In this document: piece after piece, positions 1-8,251 of the stretch
How positions within the stretch are numbered: the stretch's first letter is position 1
Layout: the number at the start of each line of letters is the position of its first letter
NCBI RefSeq assembly: GCF_035989305.1
Contig: NZ_CP108514.1
Location: forward strand, 5,994,501-6,058,500
Direction: 5' to 3'
Length of the DNA: 64,000 bases
Source of the DNA: Streptomyces sp. NBC_01233
GTDB lineage: Bacteria; Actinomycetota; Actinomycetes; Streptomycetales; Streptomycetaceae
Program-made: the position numbers and the translations under genes
The notes under the pieces: model-generated
Told to the model about the DNA's origin: nothing
The model's input: only the letters and a program-made list of their open reading frames with translations
Databases searched by the model: none

Positions 1-485
1 CGGTCGTCCTGCCGGTTCTGCGCGAGCAGGATCAGCGGAGCGGCATAGGACGCCTGGAGCGACAGCATCAGCGTCAGGAAGATGAACGGGTACGGGTCGA
101 ACCGCAGGCCGTCCGGCGCGAAGATGTTCCACAGCACCCAGACGATGACGACCAGGGTCATCCAGACGATGAACCGGCCCGTGCCCAGGAACCGCGCCAC
201 CCGCTCCGACAGCCGCCCGAAGGCCTCCGGGTCGTACTCGGGCAGCAGCGACCGGCGCGGCGCCCGCGGCAGGTCCAGGCGCACCCGCGAGCGCGTCAGC
301 GCGCTCGAACCGGTGCTCGCCGCCTTCGCCGCGCGCTCGCCGGAACGTTCCGCCGCGTCCGCCGCCAGCCCGTGTTCGCGGGCCTGCATCCGCGCCTGCT
401 CGCGCCGCTCCCGGATCTGCTCGCGGCGCCGCTCGCGCGCCTGCTCGCCCCGCCCTCGGTCGAAGCGTCCTCGCTCAGCGGCCAC
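1..485 (-). CDS. DUF1003 family membrane protein (3' part cut by window edge)
   Basis: The first 161 codons read from a GTG at 485, so the C-terminus lies outside the window. Residues 1-60 are a highly charged, Arg/Glu-rich helical region that may form a coiled coil. Two hydrophobic segments follow, at about residues 104-122 and 133-155, separated by a short polar loop. The motif PLILLAQNRQ after the second segment is typical of DUF1003 proteins. The gene overlaps the end of the MgtE-N/CBS gene by 11 bp, so the two are probably co-translated. DUF1003 has no established biochemical role; the overlap suggests a membrane partner for the soluble magnesium-type sensor. The family call is firm, the function unknown. 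Confidence 0.85.
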   Translation of the reverse strand, partial: MAAERGRFDRGRGEQARERRREQIRERREQARMQAREHGLAADAAERSGERAAKAASTGSSALTRSRVRLDLPRAPRRSLLPEYDPEAFGRLSERVARFLGTGRFIVWMTLVVIVWVLWNIFAPDGLRFDPYPFIFLTLMLSLQASYAAPLILLAQNRQDD

Positions 486-1746
486 CCAGGGCCTCCTCGG
501 AATGGAAGTCCGTCTCCCGCCAGTCGTCCGGCAGCAGGTGGTCCAGCACGTCGTCCACGGTCACCGCGCCCAGCAGGGAGCCGCCCTCGTCGACCACCGG
601 CACGGCCACCATGTTGTAGGCGGCCAGGTGCGTGGTCACCGCGGGCAGCGAGGCGTTCGGCCGCAGCGGCGGCAGGTCCGTGTCCACGATCGAGCTGACC
701 AGTGTGAACGGGGGGTCCCGCAGCAGCCGCTGGAAGTGCACCGTGCCCAGGTACTTGCCCGTCGGGGTCTCGTCCGGAGGCCGGCACACGTACACCTGCG
801 CCGCCAGGGCCGGTGACAGGTCCGCCTGCCGTACGCGGGCCAGGGCGTCCGCGACCGTCGCGTCCGGCCGCAGCACGATCGGCTCGGTGGTCATCAGACC
901 GCCGGCGGTGTTCTCCTCGTAGGACAGCAGACGGCGCACGTCGGCCGCGTCGTCCGGCTGCATCAGCGTCAGCAGCCGCTCCTTGTCGTCCTCCGGCAGC
1001 TCGGAGAGCAGGTCGGCCGCGTCGTCCGGGTCCATCGCCTCCAGGACGTCGGCGGCGCGCTCCTCCTTCAGCTTGCCGAGGATCTCCACCTGCTCGTCCT
1101 CGGGCAGCTCCTCCATGACGTCCGCGAGCCGGTCGTCGTCGAGGGCGCTGGCCACCTCGGCGCGCCGCTTCGGCGTCAGGTGGTGGAGCACGTTCGCCAC
1201 GTCGGCCGGGCGCATCTGCTCGAAGGTGGCGACCAGGTTCTCGGCGCCCTGCCCGTGCTCCTCCAGCGAGAAGCCCGTCACCGCCGACCACTCCACCGTC
1301 AGCGTCTCGCCCCGCCGGCGCAGCGCCCCCGACTTGCCCTTCCGTACGAAGATCCGGTCGATCTCCCAGTCGCGGCGGGCCGGCAGCTGCTGGATGGCCA
1401 CGTCCAGGACGGTGACCTCCTCGCCGCTGCCGACCAGCGTCACGCGGCGGTCCAGCAGTTCGCCCAGGACCAGCCGCTCGGTGGGGCGCTGCTCGAAGCG
1501 CCGCATGTTGACGACACCGGTGGTGATGACCTGCCCGGACTCCACGCCCGTGACGCGGGTCATCGGCAGGAAGATCCGGCGCCGGCTGACCACCTCGACG
1601 ACCAGGCCCAGCAGCCGTGGCGGGCGGCCGCCTACGCGCAGCATCGCGACGAGGTCGCGGACCCGGCCGACCTGGTCCCCGTTGGGATCGAAGACGGGCA
1701 CACCCGACAGATGCGAGACGAAGATCCGCGGGGCGCCTGCAACCAT
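475..1746 (-). CDS. MgtE N-terminal domain / CBS-pair protein without transport domain
   Basis: This 423-residue protein starts with a PRC-barrel-like segment (about residues 5-70). A MgtE_N helical repeat domain follows (about 170-280), rich in the D-DDAAD/L pattern, and then two CBS motifs (about 285-400). Full MgtE magnesium channels have five C-terminal membrane helices; none is present, so this is a cytoplasmic sensor-like protein, not a transporter. The start is the ATG at 1746, which has AGGAGG seven bases upstream; an in-frame ATG nine codons earlier lacks such a site. It overlaps the DUF1003 gene and lies near corA. Binding of Mg2+ or nucleotide through MgtE_N and CBS is known for the family and inferred here. 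Confidence 0.88.
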   Translation of the reverse strand: MVAGAPRIFVSHLSGVPVFDPNGDQVGRVRDLVAMLRVGGRPPRLLGLVVEVVSRRRIFLPMTRVTGVESGQVITTGVVNMRRFEQRPTERLVLGELLDRRVTLVGSGEEVTVLDVAIQQLPARRDWEIDRIFVRKGKSGALRRRGETLTVEWSAVTGFSLEEHGQGAENLVATFEQMRPADVANVLHHLTPKRRAEVASALDDDRLADVMEELPEDEQVEILGKLKEERAADVLEAMDPDDAADLLSELPEDDKERLLTLMQPDDAADVRRLLSYEENTAGGLMTTEPIVLRPDATVADALARVRQADLSPALAAQVYVCRPPDETPTGKYLGTVHFQRLLRDPPFTLVSSIVDTDLPPLRPNASLPAVTTHLAAYNMVAVPVVDEGGSLLGAVTVDDVLDHLLPDDWRETDFHSEEALGGR

Positions 1747-1969
1747 CCGAGCGCCTCCTAGTGCGTCGATCAAGAGTCGTGCCGCCCCTCAGGCTAGCCC
1801 GTGCCGCGAGGAAGCGTCCTGGTGGGCGGTCCGCCCGGGGCCCGGCGGGTTCCGACCCCCTCACCTGGGGCGCGGTCGCGGGCGGCGGCGTACGGGCGGG
1901 TACGCTGCCTGCGGCTCGCAGACGTACGCTGCCTGCTGCCCGCAGACGACCGACGAGAGGCACCTGCAC

Positions 1970-2761
1970 GTGACCGCCTACTTCCCTGCCGCGCGGCTGC
2001 GCCGGGCCGCCTTCATCGGTGTCTTGTGCGCGGGTCTCGCCGTCACCGGTACGGGCTGCGGGGAGGACCCCGACGAGGGCACGAACGGCGTCGGCAAGCT
2101 CTCCGCCGACAAGATCGAGGCGAAGGCGAAGGCGGCCGCCACGGAGGCCGACTCGGTGCACCTGTCCGGCACGCTGGTGAGCGGCGGCAAGTCCTTCACC
2201 CTCGACATGCGGCTGAAGTCGGACGGCGGCTCCGGCGAGGTGAAGTCGAAGGACGACACCTTCCAGCTGCTGCGCGTGGGCGAGCAGCTGTACCTGAAGG
2301 CGAGCGCGGCGTTCTGGGGCCAGTCCGACTCGGCCGGCAAACTCGGCGACAAGTACGTGAAGGTGCCCGAGGGCGACCCCTCGTACAAGCAGTTCCGCGG
2401 CTTCACCGACATGGACGTGCTGCTGGACGGGCTGCTCGGACTGGAGGGCAAGCTCGCCAAGGGCTCGTACACCAAGGTCGGGCACACCCGCGCGGTCCAG
2501 GTCACCGCGGACGAGGGCAAGGGCGGAAAGCTCTCGGTGTCCCTGGAGGGGACCCCGTACCCGCTGCTCATGGAGCGCGCGGGCGGCGCCGGCCGGGTGG
2601 AACTCGCCGAGTGGGGCAAAACCTTCCCTCTCGACCCGCCCGCGCAGGATCAGACGGTCGACTACGGCACCCAGCTGCCGACGACGAAGGGCCAGAGCGG
2701 CGAGCCCGCCCCGGCCCCCTCCAAGGGCTCCGGCCAGGGCGCGAACCCCACCAAGCCTTGA
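1970..2761 (+). CDS. putative secreted lipoprotein
   Basis: The 263-residue product begins at GTG 1970 with a GAGAGG ribosome site nine bases upstream. Residues 1-30 form a signal peptide with basic residues, a hydrophobic core and a lipobox ending TGTGC, so the mature protein should be lipidated on Cys at about residue 30. The body has a repeated Ser/Gly/Lys-rich beta pattern resembling the LppX/LprG-like lipid-binding lipoproteins of actinobacteria. The last 25 residues are a Pro/Ser/Gly tail. It is monocistronic, facing away from the MgtE-N gene. The lipoprotein call is solid; a lipid-carrier role is only a resemblance. Confidence 0.8.
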   Translation: MTAYFPAARLRRAAFIGVLCAGLAVTGTGCGEDPDEGTNGVGKLSADKIEAKAKAAATEADSVHLSGTLVSGGKSFTLDMRLKSDGGSGEVKSKDDTFQLLRVGEQLYLKASAAFWGQSDSAGKLGDKYVKVPEGDPSYKQFRGFTDMDVLLDGLLGLEGKLAKGSYTKVGHTRAVQVTADEGKGGKLSVSLEGTPYPLLMERAGGAGRVELAEWGKTFPLDPPAQDQTVDYGTQLPTTKGQSGEPAPAPSKGSGQGANPTKP

Positions 2762-2779
2762 GGCGCCCCCGGGACCCCA

Positions 2780-2818
2780 CCGTCCTCGAGAAGGGCACAA
2801 CCCCCCTGAGGAGGACGG
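2780..2818. terminator. weak hairpin between convergent genes
   Basis: CCGTCCTC (2780-2787) pairs with GAGGACGG (2811-2818) across a 23-base loop, between the lipoprotein and the leftward gene ending at 2883. There is no T tract, so a terminator role is only suggested by position. Confidence 0.35.
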
Positions 2819-2882
2819 CAGCGGAGGAGAGTGACGGCAATGTGGCCGTCGGCAGGGCGGCGGGGTGGTCCGCCGGAACGCC

Positions 2883-3395
2883 CTAACCCCGGGCGGACTT
2901 CTTGCGCTTGAGCAGGAGCTTCGGCAGGTGCGCCGGGATCGGGCGGCGGGTGATCGCCGGGGACGCGAGCGGGGCCGCGGCCAGCGAGCCGCCGGGGAGG
3001 GCGGAGAGCGCCTCCGGCTCCAGGCGGAGCAGTCGGCACTCCCGAGCCCACCGCTCCGTCATGTCCTCGGAGTCGGGCGCGTTCAGCCGCTTGCCCTTGA
3101 GCTCGGCCACCGCCGCCGCCCACTCCTCGCCGCGCGGCGGGAGCTCGCGCACGGTCGCCGTCCAGGCCACCAGCCGGCCGCCCTTGTCCTTGCTCCGCAC
3201 GGTCACCTCGGCGGCCGCGCCGTCCGCGAGCCCCGGGAACGGCTGCTCGCCGGGCCCGTCGCCCAGGACATGGGCCGCGCCGTCCACCCAGGCGTGCCAC
3301 AGGGCGCGGTCGGCCCCGGCGCCGCGGACCCAGATCAGGCCGGACTTCTTGGTGGCCTCCTCGACGAGGGCCAGGTCGAGCGTGCTGAGAGTCAT
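2883..3395 (-). CDS. conserved hypothetical protein, possible split-barrel fold
   Basis: A 170-residue soluble protein with no signal peptide or membrane segment. The alternating pattern LIWVRGAGADRALWHAWVDG resembles FMN-binding split-barrel (pyridoxamine oxidase-like) proteins, but no cofactor motif is clear. The C-terminus is very basic, ending in LLLKRKKSARG. It lies 31 bp after corA on the same strand and is probably co-transcribed with it. I do not recognise a named family and assign no function. Confidence 0.7.
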   Translation of the reverse strand: MTLSTLDLALVEEATKKSGLIWVRGAGADRALWHAWVDGAAHVLGDGPGEQPFPGLADGAAAEVTVRSKDKGGRLVAWTATVRELPPRGEEWAAAVAELKGKRLNAPDSEDMTERWARECRLLRLEPEALSALPGGSLAAAPLASPAITRRPIPAHLPKLLLKRKKSARG

Positions 3396-3426
3396 GCGGA
3401 CAGGGTAGGGGGTCCCTCCGCGCGCC

Positions 3427-4542
3427 CTACAGCCAGCCGTGGCGGCGCAGCGCGCGGTGGATGGTGAAGCAGGAGGCGGCGATCGCGGCCATCACCATCG
3501 GGTAGCCGTAGCGCCAGTGGAGCTCCGGCATGTGCTCGAAGTTCATCCCGTACACCCCGCAGATCATCGTCGGCACGGCGATGATCGCCGCCCAGGAGGT
3601 GATCTTGCGCATGTCCTCGTTCTGGGCGACCGTCGCCTGCGCGAGGTTGGCCTGCAGGATGGAGTTCAGCAGCTCGTCGAAGCCCATCACCTGCTCGTGC
3701 ACCCGTGCCAGGTGGTCGGCGACGTCCCGGAAGTACTTCTGGATGTCCGGGTCCACCAGCCGCATCGGCCGCTCGCTCAGCAGCTCCATCGGGCGCAGCA
3801 GCGGCGAGACCGCCCGCTTGAACTCCAGTACCTCGCGCTTGAGCTGGTAGATGCGGCCCGCGTCGCCGCCGCGCGTACTGCCCTTGGCGGGGGCGGCGAA
3901 CACGTCGCTCTCCACCTCGTCGATGTCGTCCTGTACCGCCGCCGCGACCGCGATGTACCCGTCGACGACGTGGTCGGCGATGGAGTGCAGGACCGACGAG
4001 GGGCCCTTGGCGAGGAGGTCGGGGTCGTCCTGGAGCCGGTGGCGCAGCCCCTTGAGGGAACCCTGGCCACCGTGCCGCACGGTGATGACGAAGTCGGGGC
4101 CGGTGAAGCACATCACCTCGCCGGTCTCCACGACCTCGCTGGTGGCGGTCAGTTCGGCGTGCTCGACGTAATGGATCGTCTTGAAGACGGTGAAGAGCGT
4201 GTCGTCGTAGCGCTCCAGCTTCGGCCGCTGGTGCGCGTGCACCGCGTCCTCCACGGCCAGCGGGTGCAGCCCGAAGGTGGCGGCGATCCCCGCGAACTCG
4301 GCCTCGGTCGGCTCGTGCAGGCCGATCCAGGCGAAACCGCCGTCCTCGCGGACCCGGCGGATCGCCTCACGGGGCGTCAGACACGCCGGCCCCAGCATCC
4401 GTCGGCCGTCGCGGTACACGGCGCAGTCGACCACCGCACTGCTCGCCGACGGGTCACGGGTGGTGTCATAGCCGGGCTGGGCGGGGGTGGACTTGCGCAG
4501 TGACGGGCGGACGGCCGCACGCAGGTAGGGCAGCATCGACAT
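3427..4542 (-). CDS. corA: CorA family magnesium/cobalt transport protein
   Basis: CorA is a pentameric divalent-cation channel of the cell membrane. The 371-residue product has the acidic and helical cytoplasmic funnel (about residues 40-305) and two C-terminal transmembrane helices. The signature YGMN pore motif at the end of the first helix (IICGVYGMNFEHMPE region, about residues 323-335) is intact. The start is the ATG at 4542, with AAGGAG six bases upstream; an earlier in-frame start (4596) lacks a site. It is preceded by a 374-base region without another gene that may be a structured leader. The MgtE-N/CBS protein lies nearby, so the locus appears dedicated to Mg2+. Confidence 0.93.
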   Translation of the reverse strand: MSMLPYLRAAVRPSLRKSTPAQPGYDTTRDPSASSAVVDCAVYRDGRRMLGPACLTPREAIRRVREDGGFAWIGLHEPTEAEFAGIAATFGLHPLAVEDAVHAHQRPKLERYDDTLFTVFKTIHYVEHAELTATSEVVETGEVMCFTGPDFVITVRHGGQGSLKGLRHRLQDDPDLLAKGPSSVLHSIADHVVDGYIAVAAAVQDDIDEVESDVFAAPAKGSTRGGDAGRIYQLKREVLEFKRAVSPLLRPMELLSERPMRLVDPDIQKYFRDVADHLARVHEQVMGFDELLNSILQANLAQATVAQNEDMRKITSWAAIIAVPTMICGVYGMNFEHMPELHWRYGYPMVMAAIAASCFTIHRALRRHGWL

Positions 4543-4916
4543 GGCAGGCTCCTTCGCACGCACGGCTGCGGACCGTACGGGTGGGAGACCCTCCACGACC
4601 GCGGGCGGGCAGGCCCGGGCACGGGGGAGGGAACAGGACGGGAGGACAAAGTTCTGCCGTCGCTCTTCTACTGATCAGGAGATCAGACGGGGCGGGAAGC
4701 ACCCGTCACAGAAGCGGAAGAGCGATTGGTACTGCACGATCGACTTCGATCCATTGCAGCCCCACCTCCTCCGGCCGGTCCCCCGTGGGGGAGGTCCTGT
4801 CTCCGGGGTGCCAGGCATGCTTCGGCATGCGGCCCCGAACAGCTGTCAACACTATCAGCCGACGGATGGTCAAGACCCGCCCTTTACCCGCCTGATACGA
4901 GTTCTATGCTCGCTCC
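4543..4916. promoter_or_regulatory. corA upstream region / divergent intergenic space
   Basis: The stretch has no gene. Read leftward towards corA it contains a TTGACA-like box near 4848-4853 and several GC hairpins. One has a perfect 6-bp stem of the self-complementary GCATGC sequence closed by a TTCG tetraloop (about 4817-4832). A second pairs CCCCC and GGGGG near 4780-4791. The distance to the corA ATG leaves room for a leader of about 300 nt. I do not recognise the M-box consensus. Read rightward, the end of the region carries the SUFU promoter. Confidence 0.45.
4883..4910 (+). promoter_or_regulatory. probable leaderless promoter of SUFU gene
   Basis: TTTACC (4883-4888), a 16-base spacer and TATGCT (4905-4910) sit so that transcription would start at or next to the A of the ATG at 4917. 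There is no Shine-Dalgarno sequence, consistent with a leaderless mRNA. Confidence 0.55.
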
Positions 4917-5501
4917 ATGGCAGAAATTCTGGCCCTCGTCGAAGCCCGGCTGCGTTCCGCGTTCGGTGAACCCGACGCACGCGCCGCCGTCACCTTCCTG
5001 GGCACCGACCGCATCGAGGTACTCCGTTTCGCCGAGGGCGACCTCGTGCGGTACGCGACCCTGGGGATGTCCGCACACCCGATGACCGATCCGACCGCCG
5101 TGGTCGCCGACCCCGTACGGGGCCCGCGCGCCGAGCTCGTGCTGACCGTACGGGGAGGGCTGGCGCCCACCGACAAACTGCTCCGGCCGCTCGCGGTACT
5201 GGCCGCGTCCCCGCAGGTCGAGGGGCTGATCGTGGCCGCCGGCGCCTCGCTGGACGTGGGCGGGCCGCTCTGGGACGGGGCGCCCTTCAGCTCCGTCCTC
5301 GTCGCGGAACCCGGGGGACTGGTGGAGGACCTGGTGCTCGACGAGCCCATGGATCCCGTGCAGTTCCTGCCCCTGCTGCCCATGACGGCGAACGAGGCCG
5401 CCTGGAAGCGGGTGCACGGCGCGGCCGCCCTCCAGGAGCGATGGCTCGCGCGCGGAACGGACCTGCGGGATCCTTTGCGTACCGCTGTCGCACTGGACTG
5501 A
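4917..5501 (+). CDS. suppressor-of-fused (SUFU) domain protein
   Basis: The 194-residue cytoplasmic protein matches bacterial SUFU-like proteins along its length. It has an N-terminal amphipathic segment, a central region with LRFAEGDLVRYATLGMS, and the C-terminal FLPLLPMTANEAAWKRVHGA segment that is characteristic. The animal domain binds partner proteins. In bacteria the fold is common next to toxin-immunity and polymorphic-toxin genes, but nothing of that kind is visible here and the gene looks like a conserved housekeeping singleton. The promoter is placed for leaderless transcription. Family confidence is good, function unknown. Confidence 0.82.
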   Translation: MAEILALVEARLRSAFGEPDARAAVTFLGTDRIEVLRFAEGDLVRYATLGMSAHPMTDPTAVVADPVRGPRAELVLTVRGGLAPTDKLLRPLAVLAASPQVEGLIVAAGASLDVGGPLWDGAPFSSVLVAEPGGLVEDLVLDEPMDPVQFLPLLPMTANEAAWKRVHGAAALQERWLARGTDLRDPLRTAVALD

Positions 5502-5561
5502 CGGCCCGGACGGGTGAGCGCGCCTTGACTGGCGGCCGGGCGGGGAGGAGCGTGGCTTCCT

Positions 5562-6203
5562 ATGAGGGGTGAACCAAGTTGCCCGAAGTGCGGTGGCCGG
5601 GTCAGGGCGCCCGGACTCTTCTCCGACTCCTGGCAGTGCGCGCTGCACGGCGCTGTCCACCCCCTGCAACCCGTCATCCCGCCCAGTGTCGAAGGCCTGG
5701 GCGTCGTCGTGCACCGGTCCCGGGTTCCGGTGTGGATGCCCTGGCCGCTGCCGGTGGGGTGGCTGTTCACGGGGATCGCGTCCGCCGGTGACGACCGCAG
5801 CGGAGGCCGGGCGACGGCCGTGGCCTGTTCGGGCCCCGGTCCGCTGGGGGGCATCGGCGAGCTGGTGCTGGTCGCCGAGGAGCTGGGCGTGGGCCTCGGC
5901 ACGCGGTACGCGGGGCTCGACGGACCCGACCCCGGCCCCTACATCGACGTCTCGTCACCGCCCCACGCCAAGGTCGTCGCCGCGGGCCGCCCGACCCCGC
6001 TGTGGCACCTGAACGGATCCCCCGACGACCGGGCCGTCTTCGCGGGGGAGGCGAGGGGCCTGTGGCTCTGGGCCATCGTCTGGCCGGAGCAGACCGGCCT
6101 CCTCATGTACGACGAGCTCGTCCTCACCGATCTCCGCGACGCGGGAGCGGAGGTCGAGCTCCTTCCATGCGGGGCCCTGAGCCCCCGCATCCTCTCCTCT
6201 TGA
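5562..6203 (+). CDS. DUF6758 family zinc-ribbon protein
   Basis: The 213-residue protein opens with a CPKCGGRVRAPG zinc-ribbon half and a second cysteine in WQCALHG (about residue 28), so one metal site is plausible. The rest is a globular domain with an aromatic stretch, PVWMPWPLPVGWLF, and a Trp-rich motif LWLWAIVWPEQTG near the C-terminus. It follows the SUFU gene by 60 bp with a GGAGGAG ribosome site. The family is restricted to actinomycetes and has no known role. Confidence 0.8.
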   Translation: MRGEPSCPKCGGRVRAPGLFSDSWQCALHGAVHPLQPVIPPSVEGLGVVVHRSRVPVWMPWPLPVGWLFTGIASAGDDRSGGRATAVACSGPGPLGGIGELVLVAEELGVGLGTRYAGLDGPDPGPYIDVSSPPHAKVVAAGRPTPLWHLNGSPDDRAVFAGEARGLWLWAIVWPEQTGLLMYDELVLTDLRDAGAEVELLPCGALSPRILSS

Positions 6204-6311
6204 CGCCCCGCTCGCGCGGCTCGGCGCCAGGGCGCCTCACCGCCACGCCGCGGAGCGGCTGATGTCACGTCGCGCCGCTGCGGCGGACTCCGTCCGCCGG
6301 TCCGCGCGGGC

Positions 6312-6339
6312 TGAATCGGGGAAATGGGGGCGGTATCCT
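6312..6339 (+). promoter_or_regulatory. candidate promoter of PHP gene
   Basis: TGAATC (6312-6317) and TATCCT (6334-6339) are separated by 16 bases and lie about 40 bases before the GTG at 6381. The -35 match is weak. Confidence 0.35.
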
Positions 6340-6380
6340 GGACTGTCCCCTCGTCCGCCCGTGAACCCTGGAGTCCGGCT

Positions 6381-7244
6381 GTGCGCATCGACCTGCACGC
6401 CCACTCCACGGCCTCCGACGGTACGGACACCCCCGCCGAGCTCGTGCGCAACGCCGCCGCCGCGGGGCTCGACGTGGTCGCACTGACCGACCACGACACC
6501 GTGGGCGGATACGGCGAGGCCCTCGCGGCCCTTCCCGCCGGACTGACCCTGGTGACCGGGGCCGAGCTGTCCTGCCGGCTCGACGGGATCGGCGTGCACA
6601 TGCTCGCGTACCTCTTCGACCCCGAGGAGCCCGAGCTCGCCCGCGAACGGGAACTCGTCAGGGACGACCGCACCCCGCGCGCCCGGACCATGGTGGACAA
6701 GCTGCAGGCGCTCGGCGTCGACGTCACCTGGGAGCAGGTGGCCCGGATCGCCGGCGAGGGCTCGGTCGGTCGGCCGCACGTCGCCACCGCCCTGGTCGAG
6801 CTGGGCGTCGTGCCCACCGTCTCGGACGCCTTCACGTCCGACTGGCTCGCCGACGGTGGCCGCGCGTACGCCGAGAAGCACGAGCTCGACCCCTTCGACG
6901 CGATCCGCCTGGTCAAGGCGGCCGGCGGCGTCACCGTCTTCGCGCACCCCGCCGCCGTCAAGCGCGGCCGGTGCGTGCCCGAGTCCGCGATAGCCGAGCT
7001 GGCGGCCGCGGGCCTGGACGGCATCGAGGTGGACCACATGGACCACGACGCCGGCACCCGCGCACGGCTGCGCGGCCTGGCGGCCGACCTCGCACTGCTG
7101 ACCACCGGGTCCAGCGACTACCACGGCAGCCGCAAGACCTGCCGCCTCGGGGAGTACACGACCGACCCCGAGATCTACGGCGAGATCACGCGCCGCGCGA
7201 CCGGGGCCTTCCCGGTGCCCGGCGCCGGCGGACGCGCGCGCTGA
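6381..7244 (+). CDS. PHP domain phosphoesterase (RNase AM / YciV type)
   Basis: This 287-residue metal-dependent phosphoesterase belongs to the PHP family that includes the YciV/TrpH 3',5'-nucleoside bisphosphate phosphatase and 5'-3' exonuclease. All four metal-binding motifs are visible: DLHAHS at the N-terminus, LTDHDTV (about residues 36-42), VFAHPAAVK (about 190-198) and GSSDYHG near the C-terminus. I chose GTG 6381 because GGAG lies seven bases upstream and because the HAHS motif should be within the first ten residues, which excludes a start at 6324. The product is cytoplasmic and probably acts in RNA or nucleotide turnover. Confidence 0.9.
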   Translation: MRIDLHAHSTASDGTDTPAELVRNAAAAGLDVVALTDHDTVGGYGEALAALPAGLTLVTGAELSCRLDGIGVHMLAYLFDPEEPELARERELVRDDRTPRARTMVDKLQALGVDVTWEQVARIAGEGSVGRPHVATALVELGVVPTVSDAFTSDWLADGGRAYAEKHELDPFDAIRLVKAAGGVTVFAHPAAVKRGRCVPESAIAELAAAGLDGIEVDHMDHDAGTRARLRGLAADLALLTTGSSDYHGSRKTCRLGEYTTDPEIYGEITRRATGAFPVPGAGGRAR

Positions 7245-7320
7245 CCGGCCCCTCCCGGCCCGCTCCACCCGTCCCACGCCCTTTTCTTCGCGACACCCCT
7301 CTCTCCTGCAAGGCATCACT

Positions 7321-7926
7321 GTGTTTGATTTCGCCGTCTTCGGATCCCTTTTTCTCACGCTTTTTGTGATTATGGACCCTCCGGGGATCACGCCGATCTT
7401 CCTCGCCCTGACCTCCGGGCGCCCCGTCAAGGTGCAGCGCCGCATGGCCTGGCAGGCCGTCTGCGTGGCCTTCGGCGTCATCGCGGTCTTCGGCCTCAGC
7501 GGCCAGCAGATCCTGGACTACCTGCACGTCTCCGTCCCGGCACTGATGATCGCCGGTGGTCTGCTTCTCCTGCTCATCGCGCTGGACCTGCTCACCGGCA
7601 AGATGGACGAGCCGAAGCAGACCAAGGACGTGAACGTCGCCCTGGTCCCGCTGGGCATGCCGCTGCTGGCCGGTCCCGGTGCGATCGTGTCCGTCATCCT
7701 GGCCGTGCAGAAGGCGGACGGGCCCGCCGGCCAGGTCTCCGTCTGGGCCGCGATCATCGCCATGCACGTCGTGTTGTGGATCACCATGCGCTACTCGCTC
7801 GTGATCATCCGGGTCATCAAGGACGGCGGCGTCGTCCTCGTGACGCGGCTCGCGGGCATGATGCTCTCGGCGATCGCCGTCCAGCAGATCATCAACGGCG
7901 TGCTCCAGGTCGTACAGGGCTCCTGA
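7321..7926 (+). CDS. MarC family integral membrane protein
   Basis: A 201-residue polytopic protein with six predicted helices. The family signature MDPPGITPIFLALTSG occurs near the N-terminus, and LVPLGMPLLAGPGAIVSVI in the middle. MarC proteins are inner-membrane proteins of undefined transport function; the old link to multiple antibiotic resistance is not supported for the family. The start is GTG 7321, giving MFDFAVFGSLFL. It is followed immediately by a strong terminator. Confidence 0.9.
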   Translation: MFDFAVFGSLFLTLFVIMDPPGITPIFLALTSGRPVKVQRRMAWQAVCVAFGVIAVFGLSGQQILDYLHVSVPALMIAGGLLLLLIALDLLTGKMDEPKQTKDVNVALVPLGMPLLAGPGAIVSVILAVQKADGPAGQVSVWAAIIAMHVVLWITMRYSLVIIRVIKDGGVVLVTRLAGMMLSAIAVQQIINGVLQVVQGS

Positions 7927-7948
7927 CCCGACGGCCCGCGCATGCGAA

Positions 7949-7978
7949 CGCCCCCGCACCGGGATCGGTGCGGGGGCG
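7949..7978. terminator. bidirectional intrinsic terminator
   Basis: A perfect 12-bp GC stem (7949-7960 with 7967-7978) and a six-base loop separate marC from the convergent small gene at 7999. A short T run follows on the + strand. Confidence 0.75.
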
Positions 7979-7998
7979 CGTACGTTTTCGTGCGAGCG

Positions 7999-8151
7999 TC
8001 AGGAGGACGCACTCCCGGCCGGTCGGATCAGAATGCGCTGGCCCACCGATGCGGCCTGCTGCACGATCCGGTTGACGGAGGCCGCGTCCACGACGGTGCT
8101 GTCCACGGCGGATCCGTCGACGTCGTCCAGGCGCAGAATCTCGAAGCGCAT
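7999..8151 (-). CDS. small conserved protein (50 aa)
   Basis: The product starts MRFEILRLDDVDG at the ATG at 8151, with GGGAG eight bases upstream; an in-frame extension to 8211 lacks a site. The short protein is hydrophilic, mixed alpha/beta in appearance, and carries VDAASVNRIVQQAASVGQR. I recognise it as a small protein conserved among streptomycetes, but no function is known. It is transcribed alone, from an unusually AT-rich upstream stretch (8226-8254), and terminates at the hairpin shared with marC. Confidence 0.75.
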   Translation of the reverse strand: MRFEILRLDDVDGSAVDSTVVDAASVNRIVQQAASVGQRILIRPAGSASS

Positions 8152-8251
8152 GGGGCTTCTCCCTTCGTCAGTGTTTCTCCTTGCACCGGTCCAACGAAGT
8201 GTAGGCCGCAATCATTCCCTACGCTAAGGAAATTTTTTGACTGGCTAAGTA

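Noticed and set aside
4543..4916. M-box (ykoK) magnesium riboswitch upstream of corA
   Set aside because: None of the conserved M-box sequence blocks can be seen in the region on the corA strand.
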